Made by a program: the position numbers and the translations under genes
Assembly: GCF_001999245.1 (NCBI RefSeq)
Contig: NZ_CP019630.1
Span: 5,113,001 to 5,177,000 of the forward strand
DNA length: 64,000 bases
Direction: 5' to 3'
From: Roseibium algicola
GTDB lineage: Bacteria; Pseudomonadota; Alphaproteobacteria; Rhizobiales; Stappiaceae
The notes under the pieces: model-generated
Told to the model about the DNA's origin: nothing
Seen by the model: only the letters and a program-made list of their open reading frames with translations
Databases searched by the model: none
Part shown: one piece after another, positions 48,068 through 56,449 of the stretch
How positions within the stretch are numbered: the stretch's first letter is position 1
How the letters are laid out: each line of letters begins with the position of its first letter

Positions 48068-48153
48068 GCGGGCGTGGTGGAATTGGTAGACACAAGGGAC
48101 TTAAAATCCCTCGGCCCTAGGCTGTACGGGTTCGAGTCCCGTCGCCCGCACCA
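48068..48153 (+). tRNA. tRNA-Leu (anticodon UAA)
   Basis: A full class II tRNA: acceptor GCGGGCG (48068-48074) pairs with CGCCCGC (48143-48149); discriminator A; encoded CCA at 48151-48153. The D-loop GGTGGAATTGGTAGACAC, the anticodon loop CTTAAAA in a GGGA/TCCC stem, a long variable arm and the T-loop GGTTCGAGTCC are all present. The anticodon TAA reads the rare UUA codon. No duplicated 3' end that would mark an integrated element was seen nearby. Confidence 0.97.
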
Positions 48154-48515
48154 TGGTTTGTTGCGCTACCGGCCTTTGGCCCACTTGAGCGGCGGCTTGG
48201 TTCGAGGTTTCGTTTCGCGCCTGTCCTTCTTCCCTGTGCTCTTGCCTTTCCAGCCGGTTGAGCGCAGATTTTGTGTCCGACCCTGCTAATCCATGCCTTC
48301 GCCTGCAATCTGCAGATTTTTCCGGATTGTCACGGATCCGTTGAACGACTGTCACAATTTGCGCCCGAAAGAGCGCTAGATCATCGGTCGATCAACCGGA
48401 AACGCGTTTGCTTCCGGCCCCAGTTCACTCCCGCTCTCGCGGTGTCATATCTCATTGCGGTCCGCTACCGGGCCATCCTTGAATTCGTTCGACTTGCTCG
48501 CCGGAAGGAGTTTCC
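48154..48515. other. Region between tRNA-Leu and phnM
   Basis: 362 bases with no convincing gene. It holds a Pho-box-like repeat (48328-48356) and ends in a strong GGAAGGAG Shine-Dalgarno before the phnM ATG. Frames crossing the tRNA are spurious. Confidence 0.5.
48328..48356 (+). promoter_or_regulatory. Candidate Pho box upstream of phnM
   Basis: TTGTCAC (48328-48334) and CTGTCAC (48350-48356) are direct repeats matching the PhoB half-site CTGTCA(T/C) and start 22 bases apart, two 11-base Pho-box periods. The middle register (CCGTTGA, 48339-48345) matches poorly. PhoB control of phnM under phosphate starvation is inferred. Confidence 0.5.
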
Positions 48516-49691
48516 ATGACTTATGCCGACAATCGCGTGCCCTCCGGCAGTGCCCTGACAGTTCTGAAAAACGCCCGGCTGGTGCTCGCTGATGAAGTCG
48601 TCAGCGGTCACATTGCCTTTTCCGAAAGCGGGATCGTCTCGGTGGACCAGGGCAGTGCGCCGCAAGCCGGGTTCGATCTCGAGGGTGATTACCTGCTGCC
48701 GGGGTTGGTCGACATTCACACCGACCACTTCGAAAAGCATGTCTTTCCGCGTGCACATGTGCGCTGGGATCCGCTCAGAGCGGCGATGGCCCATGATGCT
48801 CAGATCATCGGCAGCGGCATCACCACCGTGTTCGACAGCCTCTGCGTGGGGGCGACGATCAAGAACCCGGAGCGCCGCGAAATCCTGGCGCCAATGATCG
48901 ACGCCCTGGAAACGCTTCAGTCCGGAGGCATGCTCAAATCGGAACATCTGGTGCACCTGCGCTGCGAGATCACCGATGGCGAGACCACGCGCCTGACGGA
49001 AGAAAACATCGGCAAGGACATCGTGCGCATGGTGTCGGTGATGGAACACCTGCCGGGCCGGCGCCAGAGCAAGGACGTCGAGGCCTATATTCACCGACGC
49101 ATGGCCGACACGGGCGAAACACGTGCCGTTGCCGAGCGTGAGACGCAGGAGCTGTTGAACTTCTCCGATGAAATCAGCTCGAAGGTTCGTCCGACTGTGG
49201 TCGCGCTGGCGCATGCGCACAAGCTGCCGCTGCTCAGTCACGACGATACGGAACTGGAACACATCGACGAAGCCCTCGGTGAGGGTATCAGCGTTTCGGA
49301 ATTTCCCTGCACACTGGAGGCAGCCCGCAAGGCCAAGAGCCACGCAATGCACGTCGTCGGTGGTGCGCCCAACGTCATTCGCGGCGGATCCCAGTCGGGC
49401 AACATCGCGGTCAGCGCACTGTTGGCGGAAGATCTCGTCGACATCCTGGCTTCGGACTACGTCCCGCGCTCGCTGCTCGACTGTGCGTTTCTTGTAGGGC
49501 TGGACGATGCGTTCCACGCCGACCTTCCGGCAGCTATCCGGATGGTTTCGAAAACGCCTGCCGAGGTTGCCGGACTATCAGACAGAGGCGAGATCGCAGA
49601 AGGAAAACGCGCCGACCTGCTTCATGTCGGCGTCCTCAACGGACATCCCTTCATCAAGCAGGCCTGGCGGAACGGACAGCGGGTGCTCTGA
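48516..49691 (+). CDS. phnM: Alpha-D-ribose 1-methylphosphonate 5-triphosphate diphosphatase
   Basis: A 391-residue amidohydrolase-family enzyme of the C-P lyase pathway that removes pyrophosphate from ribose 1-methylphosphonate 5-triphosphate. The metal-binding start LPGLVDIHTDHFEKHVFPRA, the later LLSHDDTELEHIDEALGEGI and the C-terminal ASDYVPRSLLDCAF are typical. It converges with the phnCDEE transporter operon. The C-P lyase core (phnGHIJKL) is not in the window. Confidence 0.94.
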   Translation: MTYADNRVPSGSALTVLKNARLVLADEVVSGHIAFSESGIVSVDQGSAPQAGFDLEGDYLLPGLVDIHTDHFEKHVFPRAHVRWDPLRAAMAHDAQIIGSGITTVFDSLCVGATIKNPERREILAPMIDALETLQSGGMLKSEHLVHLRCEITDGETTRLTEENIGKDIVRMVSVMEHLPGRRQSKDVEAYIHRRMADTGETRAVAERETQELLNFSDEISSKVRPTVVALAHAHKLPLLSHDDTELEHIDEALGEGISVSEFPCTLEAARKAKSHAMHVVGGAPNVIRGGSQSGNIAVSALLAEDLVDILASDYVPRSLLDCAFLVGLDDAFHADLPAAIRMVSKTPAEVAGLSDRGEIAEGKRADLLHVGVLNGHPFIKQAWRNGQRVL

Positions 49692-49718
49692 TCATTCGAC
49701 TAAAATTCCTCCTGCGTC

Positions 49719-49741
49719 ATGCCATGGCTTGACCATGGCAT
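49719..49741. terminator. Hairpin between phnM and phnE
   Basis: A perfect 9-bp stem ATGCCATGG (49719-49727) with CCATGGCAT (49733-49741) and a 5-base loop, 27 bases after the phnM stop and before the convergent phnE. No T tract is present on either side, so intrinsic termination is only likely by position. Confidence 0.5.
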
Positions 49742-49871
49742 CCATGCCGTTTCCGAGGTGAGCATGAGGCGCTGATCAGGATTTTCCGAGGTCTTGCTGA
49801 TTGGGAGGCATGCAGCGGAAAAAGGAAACTCGGCGGGAGGAGAAAAACGCTGCTTCTCCCCCAGGTGAAAA

Positions 49872-50729
49872 TTACTTTCGCCCCGTTTCAGCGCCGATGA
49901 TCCGCCGCCGCAGGAAACCGGAGAAGCCGTCGATCAGGTAGACCATGAAGATGATCAGGAAAATGATCGTCCAGGCTTCCGGCCAGCGGTAGGCGTGGAT
50001 GCGGTCGGCGAGGAGGAAGCCGATGCCTCCGGCGCCGACAATGCCCAGGATGGTGCCGGTGCGTGTGTTGGATTCAAAATTGTATAGGATGATCGAGAGG
50101 ATCACCGGCAGGGCCTGAGGCAGAACCGCAAAGCGGATTGTCTGCAGGCTGCCGCCGCCGGAAGCGCGCACGCCCTCAACCGGCTTTTGGCTGGTGTTCT
50201 CGATGGCTTCCGAAAAGAGCTTCGAAAACGTGCCGACTTCCGAAACCGCGATGGCCAGAATGCCTGCCAGTGGCCCGAGGCCGAAGGCGCGGATGAAGAC
50301 GAGTGCGAGGATCAGCTGTTCGATCGCCCGCAGGGCGTCGAAACCGCGCCTGACACCGAGCCGGAGCCAGGACAGTGGCAGGATGTTCTTGGCGCCCAGG
50401 AATGCCAGTGGAAACGCAACCAGGGCTCCCAGAAGCGTGCCCATGAACGCCATGGCGACAGTTTCCCCGAGGCCTTTCAGAACTTCCTGCCATTCCGCCC
50501 AGCTTGTCCAGATGTGGGGTGGAAACATGAAGGCAAGCACATCGCCAAAGCGGGTCGCCCCGTGAAGAAGTTTTTCAGGCGCAAAGCCGAAATCCCACAG
50601 GCACCAGCCGGTCAAAAGAAGGAAAGCCGACCAGCCGGCGAGACGGATCAGGCGCGTCCGGAGCGGCGTTGAAAAGGCGCCTGGTACGAGCGTTCTGGCG
50701 CGGGCGATATCTGGACGTTGTGCGGTCAT
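49872..50729 (-). CDS. phnE: Phosphonate ABC transporter permease PhnE (second copy in operon)
   Basis: A 285-residue inner-membrane permease with about six helices and the permease motif region ASGGGSLQTIRFAVLPQALPVI (EAA loop). It belongs to the PhnE family with ALVFIRAFGLGPLAGILAIA. It begins 2 bases after the stop of the other permease gene, so the transporter uses two PhnE-type subunits, as in other alphaproteobacterial phnCDEE operons. Last gene of the operon. Confidence 0.93.
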   Translation of the reverse strand: MTAQRPDIARARTLVPGAFSTPLRTRLIRLAGWSAFLLLTGWCLWDFGFAPEKLLHGATRFGDVLAFMFPPHIWTSWAEWQEVLKGLGETVAMAFMGTLLGALVAFPLAFLGAKNILPLSWLRLGVRRGFDALRAIEQLILALVFIRAFGLGPLAGILAIAVSEVGTFSKLFSEAIENTSQKPVEGVRASGGGSLQTIRFAVLPQALPVILSIILYNFESNTRTGTILGIVGAGGIGFLLADRIHAYRWPEAWTIIFLIIFMVYLIDGFSGFLRRRIIGAETGRK

Positions 50730-50731
50730 GA

Positions 50732-51646
50732 TCAGATGCCTTTTCCGGTCAGGCCGATGATGCGGTGACGCACCTTTTCGCTCAGCATGTCGATGACGAT
50801 CACGGTGAGGAAGACGATCAGGAACAGCGCCGAAAGATCGGTGTATTCCTGCAGGGACATTGCCACGCGGATCTCCTGGCCCAGGCCACCTGCGCCGACG
50901 AAGCCGATGATGGAGGAGGACCGAACGTTGATCTCGAACCGCAGCAGCGTGTAGCTGATGATGTTAGGGACAACCTGGGGCACGATGCCGTAGCGGATCT
51001 GGTCGAACCAGGTGCCGCCCGACGCCTTGATGCCTTCGAGCGGGCGCATGTCGGCATTTTCGTTGGCTTCGGAATAGAGCTTGCCGAGAGCGCCGGTGGC
51101 ATGAAGACCGATGGCGAGAACACCGGCCAGCGGGCCGACGCCAAAACAGAAAACGAAAATGAGGGCCCAGACGAGATCCGGAACCGTTCGGATGATTTCC
51201 AGGAACCGGCGGGTGACGTTCAGGACCAGTCTGTTGGGGGAGAGGTTCCGTGACGCCGGGAAACTGAGGAGAAACGCACCGACGATGCCAAGCAATGTTG
51301 CCATATAGGCGATCAGGATCGTTTCCAGGAGCAGCCAGAGCCAGACCTTCCAGCGCCAGAACCAACCGGCAAGATCCGCCCCGATTGTCTCGCGGTGAAG
51401 CTCCGGCAAGGTCTTGTAGAGATACTCTCCAAGCCGTGGCAAACCTGCCCAGATCTTCCACATGGACACACGGTCGCCATCGGGCAGGGTGACGTCGGTC
51501 ATGTCGAAGAAACCGCCTAACCACGCCGTTGCGAAGAAGCAGAGTGCGAAGACCGTGGTCGAGACGAGGTTTACCCGGAGGGCTGACCGGCGGGCGGCAG
51601 CATAATCGATTTCGAACCGGTCAATGGCAGGGGAGAGCGCTGTCAT
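50732..51646 (-). CDS. phnE: Phosphonate ABC transporter permease PhnE (first copy in operon)
   Basis: A 304-residue permease with a first helix at about 22-42 and five more in the second half. The EAA-type loop GIKASGGTWFDQIRYGIVPQ and VPDLVWALIFVFCFGVGPLA identify it as PhnE-like. The ATG at 51646 has an AGAGG; the frame upstream to 51757 is taken as intergenic because it is basic and unlike the family start. 168 bases separate it from phnD. Confidence 0.92.
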   Translation of the reverse strand: MTALSPAIDRFEIDYAAARRSALRVNLVSTTVFALCFFATAWLGGFFDMTDVTLPDGDRVSMWKIWAGLPRLGEYLYKTLPELHRETIGADLAGWFWRWKVWLWLLLETILIAYMATLLGIVGAFLLSFPASRNLSPNRLVLNVTRRFLEIIRTVPDLVWALIFVFCFGVGPLAGVLAIGLHATGALGKLYSEANENADMRPLEGIKASGGTWFDQIRYGIVPQVVPNIISYTLLRFEINVRSSSIIGFVGAGGLGQEIRVAMSLQEYTDLSALFLIVFLTVIVIDMLSEKVRHRIIGLTGKGI

Positions 51647-51814
51647 GCCTCTAGTTCCAATGATTTTGGGCAGGAGGCGCTGACGCCGCAGCGTTCTGCG
51701 CCACAAGTTTTTCCAGGCGTCATCCCTGGAAACGCGAAGTGCCGCCCGGGATGACAATGGTCGGGTCGTCGGGAGGAACCCGGATCGGCCGGTTTCCTCC
51801 CTCGCTCTGAAAAG

Positions 51815-52726
51815 TCAGCCGCCGCGGCGCTGTTTCTTCAGCCAGTCCCGCATTTCGACGATCCACTGGTAACGGTCGTGATCAACCTCGATCCACGCTT
51901 CCTGGGTGCTGTCTTCGCCGCCGGTCATTTCGATGAATGCCAGCGTATCCTTTTCCGGGATTTCCATAACCGCGGTGCGCATGGCATCGATCAGGCCCTT
52001 AGGCAGGTTGCTGCGGGCAGCCAGCGGACCGGAAGTGATTTCCGGTGACTTCCAGATGGTGCAGATCGCGTCTTTCTCGATCATGCCCTTGGTGACCATG
52101 CGCTGCGGAATGCCGTCTTCCTCGTTGGTGATGTAGGTAGCGGCAGCGTCATACTGCTTGTTGTAGACACCAAGCACACCGGTTTCATGGGCCCCGGAGA
52201 AGGGAATGGCACCGAAATAGGTTTTCGGCTCGTAGCCTTGTTTGCTGAGGTTGAAGTAAGGCACGGCATAACCGGACGTGCTGTCCGGATCGGCAAAAGC
52301 CAGTGTCTTGCCCTTCAGGTCGTCAAGGGTCTTGTAGCCGCTGTCACAACGCACGGCGACGACCGAGAAATAACCGGTGGAACCGTCCTTCTGCAGGCGG
52401 GAGACAAGCGGAACGACACCGCCGTTGGTTTCCGTGTAGGCAGCGGCATAGGAAGACGAACCGAAGAAGGCGAATTCGATCTGGTCGGCCGCCATGGCCT
52501 GGATCACGCCGTCATAGGATCCGGCGGTGAAGATTTCGACATCAACGCCGAGTTCGTTCTCCAGGTACTTTTCGAAAGGCGTGTAACGGGCGATCCGGTC
52601 TTTTTCGTTTTCACCGGAAAGAATGCCGAACTTGACTGTCTTGTACTGGTCCTTCCAGCTGTCCGCCACGGCCGGGGAGGCTGCAAGAACGGCAGCGGAA
52701 ACGGCTGCTGCAAAAATGGCCTTCAT
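51815..52726 (-). CDS. phnD: Phosphonate ABC transporter substrate-binding protein PhnD
   Basis: A 303-residue periplasmic binding protein. The signal peptide ends at AVADSW. The phosphonate-site helix start PDSTSGYAVP (S149-T150-S151) is present, together with FAFFGSSSYAAAY and the aspartate in KQYDAAATY (D193), by eye the counterpart of the acidic residue that contacts the aminoalkyl group in PhnD. It should deliver phosphonates such as 2-aminoethylphosphonate to PhnEE/PhnC. Confidence 0.93.
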   Translation of the reverse strand: MKAIFAAAVSAAVLAASPAVADSWKDQYKTVKFGILSGENEKDRIARYTPFEKYLENELGVDVEIFTAGSYDGVIQAMAADQIEFAFFGSSSYAAAYTETNGGVVPLVSRLQKDGSTGYFSVVAVRCDSGYKTLDDLKGKTLAFADPDSTSGYAVPYFNLSKQGYEPKTYFGAIPFSGAHETGVLGVYNKQYDAAATYITNEEDGIPQRMVTKGMIEKDAICTIWKSPEITSGPLAARSNLPKGLIDAMRTAVMEIPEKDTLAFIEMTGGEDSTQEAWIEVDHDRYQWIVEMRDWLKKQRRGG

Positions 52727-52815
52727 CTCAAGTCTCCTTTGGTGCCGGCAGATCCGGCGATTTGCGCGGCAAAGGCCGCTTCAAGAGCGAGAGCGGATGA
52801 TCCGCTTCGCGAAGG

Positions 52816-53637
52816 TCAGGCCCCGACAGCCTTCATCGGCGGCCGGGAAGTGGTTGTCGAAAGGGAGGTGGAGGTGACTGCTTCGTTGATGTCACCGGAA
52901 AGATCGTCGGATCCGTAAATCTGCCGAACCCTTTCACTAGTCAGGGCGTCCGGCGTGCCGTCGAACTGAACCCGCCCGTCCTTCATTGCGATGATCCGGT
53001 CGCAGTAGGCACGGGCGGTGTCGAGCGTGTGCAGATTGACCAGCACCGTAAGACCGTCCGTCCGGTTGATTTCGCGCAAGGCGTCCATCACACGACTGGC
53101 GTTGGCCGGATCAAGTGAAGCAATCGGTTCGTCGGCCAGCATGATGCGCGGGTTCTGCACCAGCGCCTTGGCGATGGCGACGCGCTGCTGCTGCCCGCCG
53201 GAAAGGGTTCCCGCGCGTTGCAGCGCCTGGGGCACAAGGTCCAGCCGGTCCAGGGCTTCGATGGCGCGGGCGCGGTCCTCGTCAGTAAAGGATCGTGTCA
53301 TGGAGCGCAGGAACCCAGTGTGGGCGATGCGGCCAACCATGACATTGGTCAGCACATCCATGCGCTCGACGAGATTGAACTGCTGAAAGATCATGGCGCA
53401 GGACGCACGCCAAAGCCGCAGATCGCGACCCTTCAGGGCCGTGATGTTCTTTCCCTCGTTAAGGATCGTCCCCCGGCTGGGGTCGGCCAGCCGGTTGATC
53501 ATGCGCAGGAACGTGGACTTGCCGGCACCGGACCGGCCGATCACGCCGACCATCTGTCCCTTGGGAATGGCAAGGGAGACACTGTCCACCGCGGTCAGGT
53601 CTCCAAAGACTTTAGATAATTGCTCAATGACCAGCAT
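52816..53637 (-). CDS. phnC: Phosphonate ABC transporter ATP-binding protein PhnC
   Basis: A 273-residue ABC ATPase. Walker [11 protein letters not shown]-loop MIFQQFNLV, signature [15 protein letters not shown], Walker [14 protein letters not shown] and the H-loop [15 protein letters not shown] are all intact. First gene of phnCDEE. GGAGGG precedes the ATG. Its promoter lies in a 298-base region shared with the divergent second transporter operon. Confidence 0.94.
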   Translation of the reverse strand: MLVIEQLSKVFGDLTAVDSVSLAIPKGQMVGVIGRSGAGKSTFLRMINRLADPSRGTILNEGKNITALKGRDLRLWRASCAMIFQQFNLVERMDVLTNVMVGRIAHTGFLRSMTRSFTDEDRARAIEALDRLDLVPQALQRAGTLSGGQQQRVAIAKALVQNPRIMLADEPIASLDPANASRVMDALREINRTDGLTVLVNLHTLDTARAYCDRIIAMKDGRVQFDGTPDALTSERVRQIYGSDDLSGDINEAVTSTSLSTTTSRPPMKAVGA

Positions 53638-53935
53638 CGGGCCCTCCGAAAAACGGAGAGCGAACTAGCAGACATGTGCCGAGAACAGATGTCTATACGA
53701 TTATACTTTTATGAAGTTTTACGACAGAAGCATCGAGAAAATTTGCCGGAAAACAAATAAGATCAAGTTTTGTCTGGAAGTTCGAAGTTAAAGAAATTTT
53801 CTGCTTCGTAGATCCATCTTTCTCTGATGTAAATTTCGTAAAATTTACATAATACGGTCACGTTCCGCGGCGCGCGTGTCGTTACGCTCCTGTTGCCTTG
53901 CCGGCTTTGTTTCGGCTGTCTGAGGAGTTCCTGTC
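53638..53935. promoter_or_regulatory. Shared divergent promoter region of two oxyanion transporter operons
   Basis: 298 bases, much richer in A+T than the flanking genes. Besides the perfect dyad at 53827-53850, AGACAT/ATGTCT arms lie near 53670-53694, and a single Pho half-site (CTGTCGT on the minus strand, plus 53721-53727) is present without a good partner. Confidence 0.5.
53827..53850. promoter_or_regulatory. Perfect 24-bp dyad, candidate operator
   Basis: The arms ATGTAAATTT (53827-53836) and AAATTTACAT (53841-53850) are perfect inverted copies around CGTA. It ends 85 bases before the start of the second binding-protein gene. Length and symmetry fit a dimeric repressor site; no regulator gene is adjacent. 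It has no T tract suited to termination. Confidence 0.65.
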
Positions 53936-54808
53936 ATGCGCTTTTTGAAATCCGCCGCACTCGCGGCTGCCGTTCTTGCCGTTTCCCTGTCTTCTTCCCT
54001 GGCCGACACGTTCAAACTGGCCGTTACCGACGTGGAGGGCCTGGAGCGGCTGCAGGTTGAATGGGGGCCGTTCAAGAACGCCCTTGAAAATGCAACAGAC
54101 CACACCTTCGAGTTTTTCCCGGTTACCAGCCGGACCGCAGCGGCTGAAGCCTTGCGCGCCCAACGCGTCGACTTTGTCGTAACCGGTCCTGCCGAGTACA
54201 TCGTGATCAACAAATTGACCGAAGCCCGTCCGCTTATAGGTCTTGGCCGCCCGGATTACTTCTGTGCCGTCGTCGTACGAGCCGACAGCGGTTTCACGCG
54301 GCCGGCCGATCTCAAGGGCAAGAAGGTGGCCTTCGGTGATATCGGTTCCACTTCTAACATGCTGTGCCCGATGCAGCTGATGGCCGATTATGGCGTCGAT
54401 CCGGTCAAGGACATCGAGAAGCTGCATACTTCGCGCAACATTGCGCATGAAGCCTTGAAGAAGGGTGATGTTGCCGCCATCGGGATCAATCACAATTCGT
54501 GGATTGGCACCCGCAACAAGGATGATAGCGTCCCGAACGGCTTTTTCCGGGTAATCGCCCGTTCCGGCGATCTGCCGAACGACATGATCATGGCCGGAGC
54601 CCATGTCGATCCCGCGACAGCGCAGAGCCTGCGTCAGGCGATCCTCGACAACAAGAAATCGATCATCGCCGCGATCCTGCAGCACGAGGAAAACGACAAG
54701 TATTCGGGCATGGATCTGGTGGCGATCGAAGATGGTGCCTATGACCTGGTGCGGTCCATGTACACCACCGCCGGTTTCCCGCAATACGACAAGTTCATCG
54801 GCGAATAA
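53936..54808 (+). CDS. PhnD-family oxyanion-binding protein of a second transporter
   Basis: A 290-residue periplasmic protein with a signal peptide (1-23, ending SSLAD) and the PhnD/PtxB fold. The anion-binding helix start DIGSTSNML (S138-T139-S140) is conserved. The pocket differs from PhnD: VVTGPAEYIV replaces the FFGSSSYAAA region, and the acidic residue of PhnD is, by eye, V179 in KKGDVAAIG, followed by INHNSW. The ligand is therefore probably a phosphate-like oxyanion but not an aminoalkylphosphonate; phosphite, selenate or similar remain open. TGAGGAG precedes the ATG. Confidence 0.85.
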   Translation: MRFLKSAALAAAVLAVSLSSSLADTFKLAVTDVEGLERLQVEWGPFKNALENATDHTFEFFPVTSRTAAAEALRAQRVDFVVTGPAEYIVINKLTEARPLIGLGRPDYFCAVVVRADSGFTRPADLKGKKVAFGDIGSTSNMLCPMQLMADYGVDPVKDIEKLHTSRNIAHEALKKGDVAAIGINHNSWIGTRNKDDSVPNGFFRVIARSGDLPNDMIMAGAHVDPATAQSLRQAILDNKKSIIAAILQHEENDKYSGMDLVAIEDGAYDLVRSMYTTAGFPQYDKFIGE

Positions 54809-55623
54809 TGGCGCAGCCTCTGCTCCAGTCCGCCGGCGCAATCGCGCCGGCGGTCCCAGCCCGACAGCCCATGACGGAGACGCCGTGTGACCTGAAGGTC
54901 GAAGGCCTTTGCAAGACTTTCGGCAAGGACCGGAGCGTGCTGCGCGAAGTTTCCTTCTCCGTGGGCCGTGAGGAAGCTGTTGCCTTGATCGGTTCAAACG
55001 GTGCTGGAAAATCGACCGCATTGCGCTGCGCGCTGCGTCTGATCGAGCCGGAAGCCGGTTCGGTTCTGTTGTTCGGTGAAGACATTTCCTCCGCGCGACA
55101 GCGCCAGCTCAGGCGGGTTCGCACCGAGGTCGGCTTTGTCTTTCAAAAGCACAACCTGGTGCCTCGTGTTTCGGCGTTGACCAACGTAATCCATGGCAAC
55201 CTGGGCCGCACCGGTGGCATGCGCGGCTGGTCGCAGTTTCTCGCCAAAACGGCCTTGCGTGACCGGGCAATGTCTTGCCTCGAAAGGGTAGGGCTCGCGG
55301 ACCATGCACTGAAACGGGCGGACCAGCTCTCGGGCGGTCAGTCCCAGCGGGTTGCGATCGCCAGAGCCTTGATGCAGCAGCCCAGAATGATCGTCGCGGA
55401 CGAACCCGTTGCCAGCCTTGATCCGGTTGCCGGCCAGGAAGTGATGGACCTCTTCCGCCAACTCACCCGGGAGGAGGGGATCACGCTCCTGTTCACCTCG
55501 CACAACGTGCAACAGGCGCTCGCCTACTCCGATCGGGTCCTTGCGATCCGGCAGGGAGAAGTCGTTCTGGACGAGAAGAGCAGCAACCTGAGTGTTGCAG
55601 ATCTGGGGAGGCATTATGGCTGA
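54808..55623 (+). CDS. PhnC-like ABC transporter ATP-binding protein
   Basis: A 271-residue ABC ATPase. Walker A GSNGAGKST, Q-loop FVFQKHNLV, signature LSGGQSQRVAIARAL, Walker B MIVADEPVASLDP and the H-loop TSHNVQQALAYSDRV are intact. The ATG uses the last base of the upstream TAA stop. The first 25 residues are an Ala/Pro-rich extension before the ATPase fold; an internal ATG at residue 22 is possible. The family is phosphonate-type by similarity to PhnC. Confidence 0.88.
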   Translation: MAQPLLQSAGAIAPAVPARQPMTETPCDLKVEGLCKTFGKDRSVLREVSFSVGREEAVALIGSNGAGKSTALRCALRLIEPEAGSVLLFGEDISSARQRQLRRVRTEVGFVFQKHNLVPRVSALTNVIHGNLGRTGGMRGWSQFLAKTALRDRAMSCLERVGLADHALKRADQLSGGQSQRVAIARALMQQPRMIVADEPVASLDPVAGQEVMDLFRQLTREEGITLLFTSHNVQQALAYSDRVLAIRQGEVVLDEKSSNLSVADLGRHYG

Positions 55624-56449
55624 TCTCCTAACATTGAAACGCTCCCGCATGCCGGATCGGTTCGAACGCCCGGGTGCATTTCATTTTGTCGCCTATGTCG
55701 CGCTGCTGGCCTTCGTTGTCTGGTCGTTTCAGGGGGCAGGCTGGTCGTTTTCCGCTCTGGTTTCTGGCGGTCCGGCGCTGATCGACTTCCTGTCGAGGGC
55801 CTGGCCGCCTTCGCTGGAAAGGTTGCCGCAACTGTCAAAGGCGTTGCTGGAAACCTTTCAGATGGCGCTCGCGGGCACACTTATCGGCATCGTCCTCAGC
55901 CTGCCGTTGGCGATCCTGGCCGCAAAAGGCCTGACGCGGCCGTCGATGTTGTCCCGGGCTGTCTATACCTGTGCCCGCTTGCTGGTCGCCCTCTTCAGGA
56001 CGGTGCCGGATCTGGTCTGGGCATTGGTCTTTGTCATTTCGGTTGGACTTGGCCCATTCGCGGGCACGCTTGCGATTGCCGTCGACACCATCGGTTTTTG
56101 CGGACGCTTCTTCGCTGAAGCCATGGAGGATGTGGAGAAAGGACCAACCGAGGCGCTGACAGCGGCCGGTGCAGGGCGTTTCGACACGATCTTCTGTGCA
56201 GTGGTACCTGCCGCGATGCCCTCCTTTATCACCACCTCGCTGTTCGCGCTTGAAAAGGCCACGCGATCCTCAGTCGTGCTTGGTCTTGTCGGGGCAGGGG
56301 GCATCGGCATCGAACTCAAGGTGGCCATGGACTTTTTCGACTACCAGCTCGCTATGACCATCATCCTGATGATCTTCGTGCTGGTTCTTTGTGTTGAGCG
56401 GCTTGGCACAATCGCCCGCAGCCGGATACTGGAAGGATCGTCTCAATGA
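55616..56449 (+). CDS. PhnE-like ABC transporter permease
   Basis: A 277-residue permease with about six helices, TVPDLVWALVFVISVGLGPFAG and the EAA-type loop LTAAGAGRFDTIFCAVVPAAM. The ATG at 55616 has GGGGAGG upstream and overlaps the ATPase stop by 8 bases. Only one permease is encoded, so it likely works as a homodimer, unlike the neighbouring phnEE system. Confidence 0.9.
   Translation: MADLLTLKRSRMPDRFERPGAFHFVAYVALLAFVVWSFQGAGWSFSALVSGGPALIDFLSRAWPPSLERLPQLSKALLETFQMALAGTLIGIVLSLPLAILAAKGLTRPSMLSRAVYTCARLLVALFRTVPDLVWALVFVISVGLGPFAGTLAIAVDTIGFCGRFFAEAMEDVEKGPTEALTAAGAGRFDTIFCAVVPAAMPSFITTSLFALEKATRSSVVLGLVGAGGIGIELKVAMDFFDYQLAMTIILMIFVLVLCVERLGTIARSRILEGSSQ

Noticed and set aside
48068-48153. 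tRNA-Leu as integration site of a mobile element
   Set aside because: No repeat of the tRNA 3' end and no integrase gene is seen in the following sequence; the neighbouring genes look like ordinary chromosomal genes.
51647-51757. Upstream start for the first phnE, extending it by 37 residues
   Set aside because: The extension is Arg-rich without family resemblance; the ATG at 51646 has a Shine-Dalgarno and fits PhnE length.
53711-53727. Pho box upstream of phnC (CTGTCGT on the minus strand)
   Set aside because: Only one half-site matches; the partner 11 bases away does not, so it is too weak to list as a feature.
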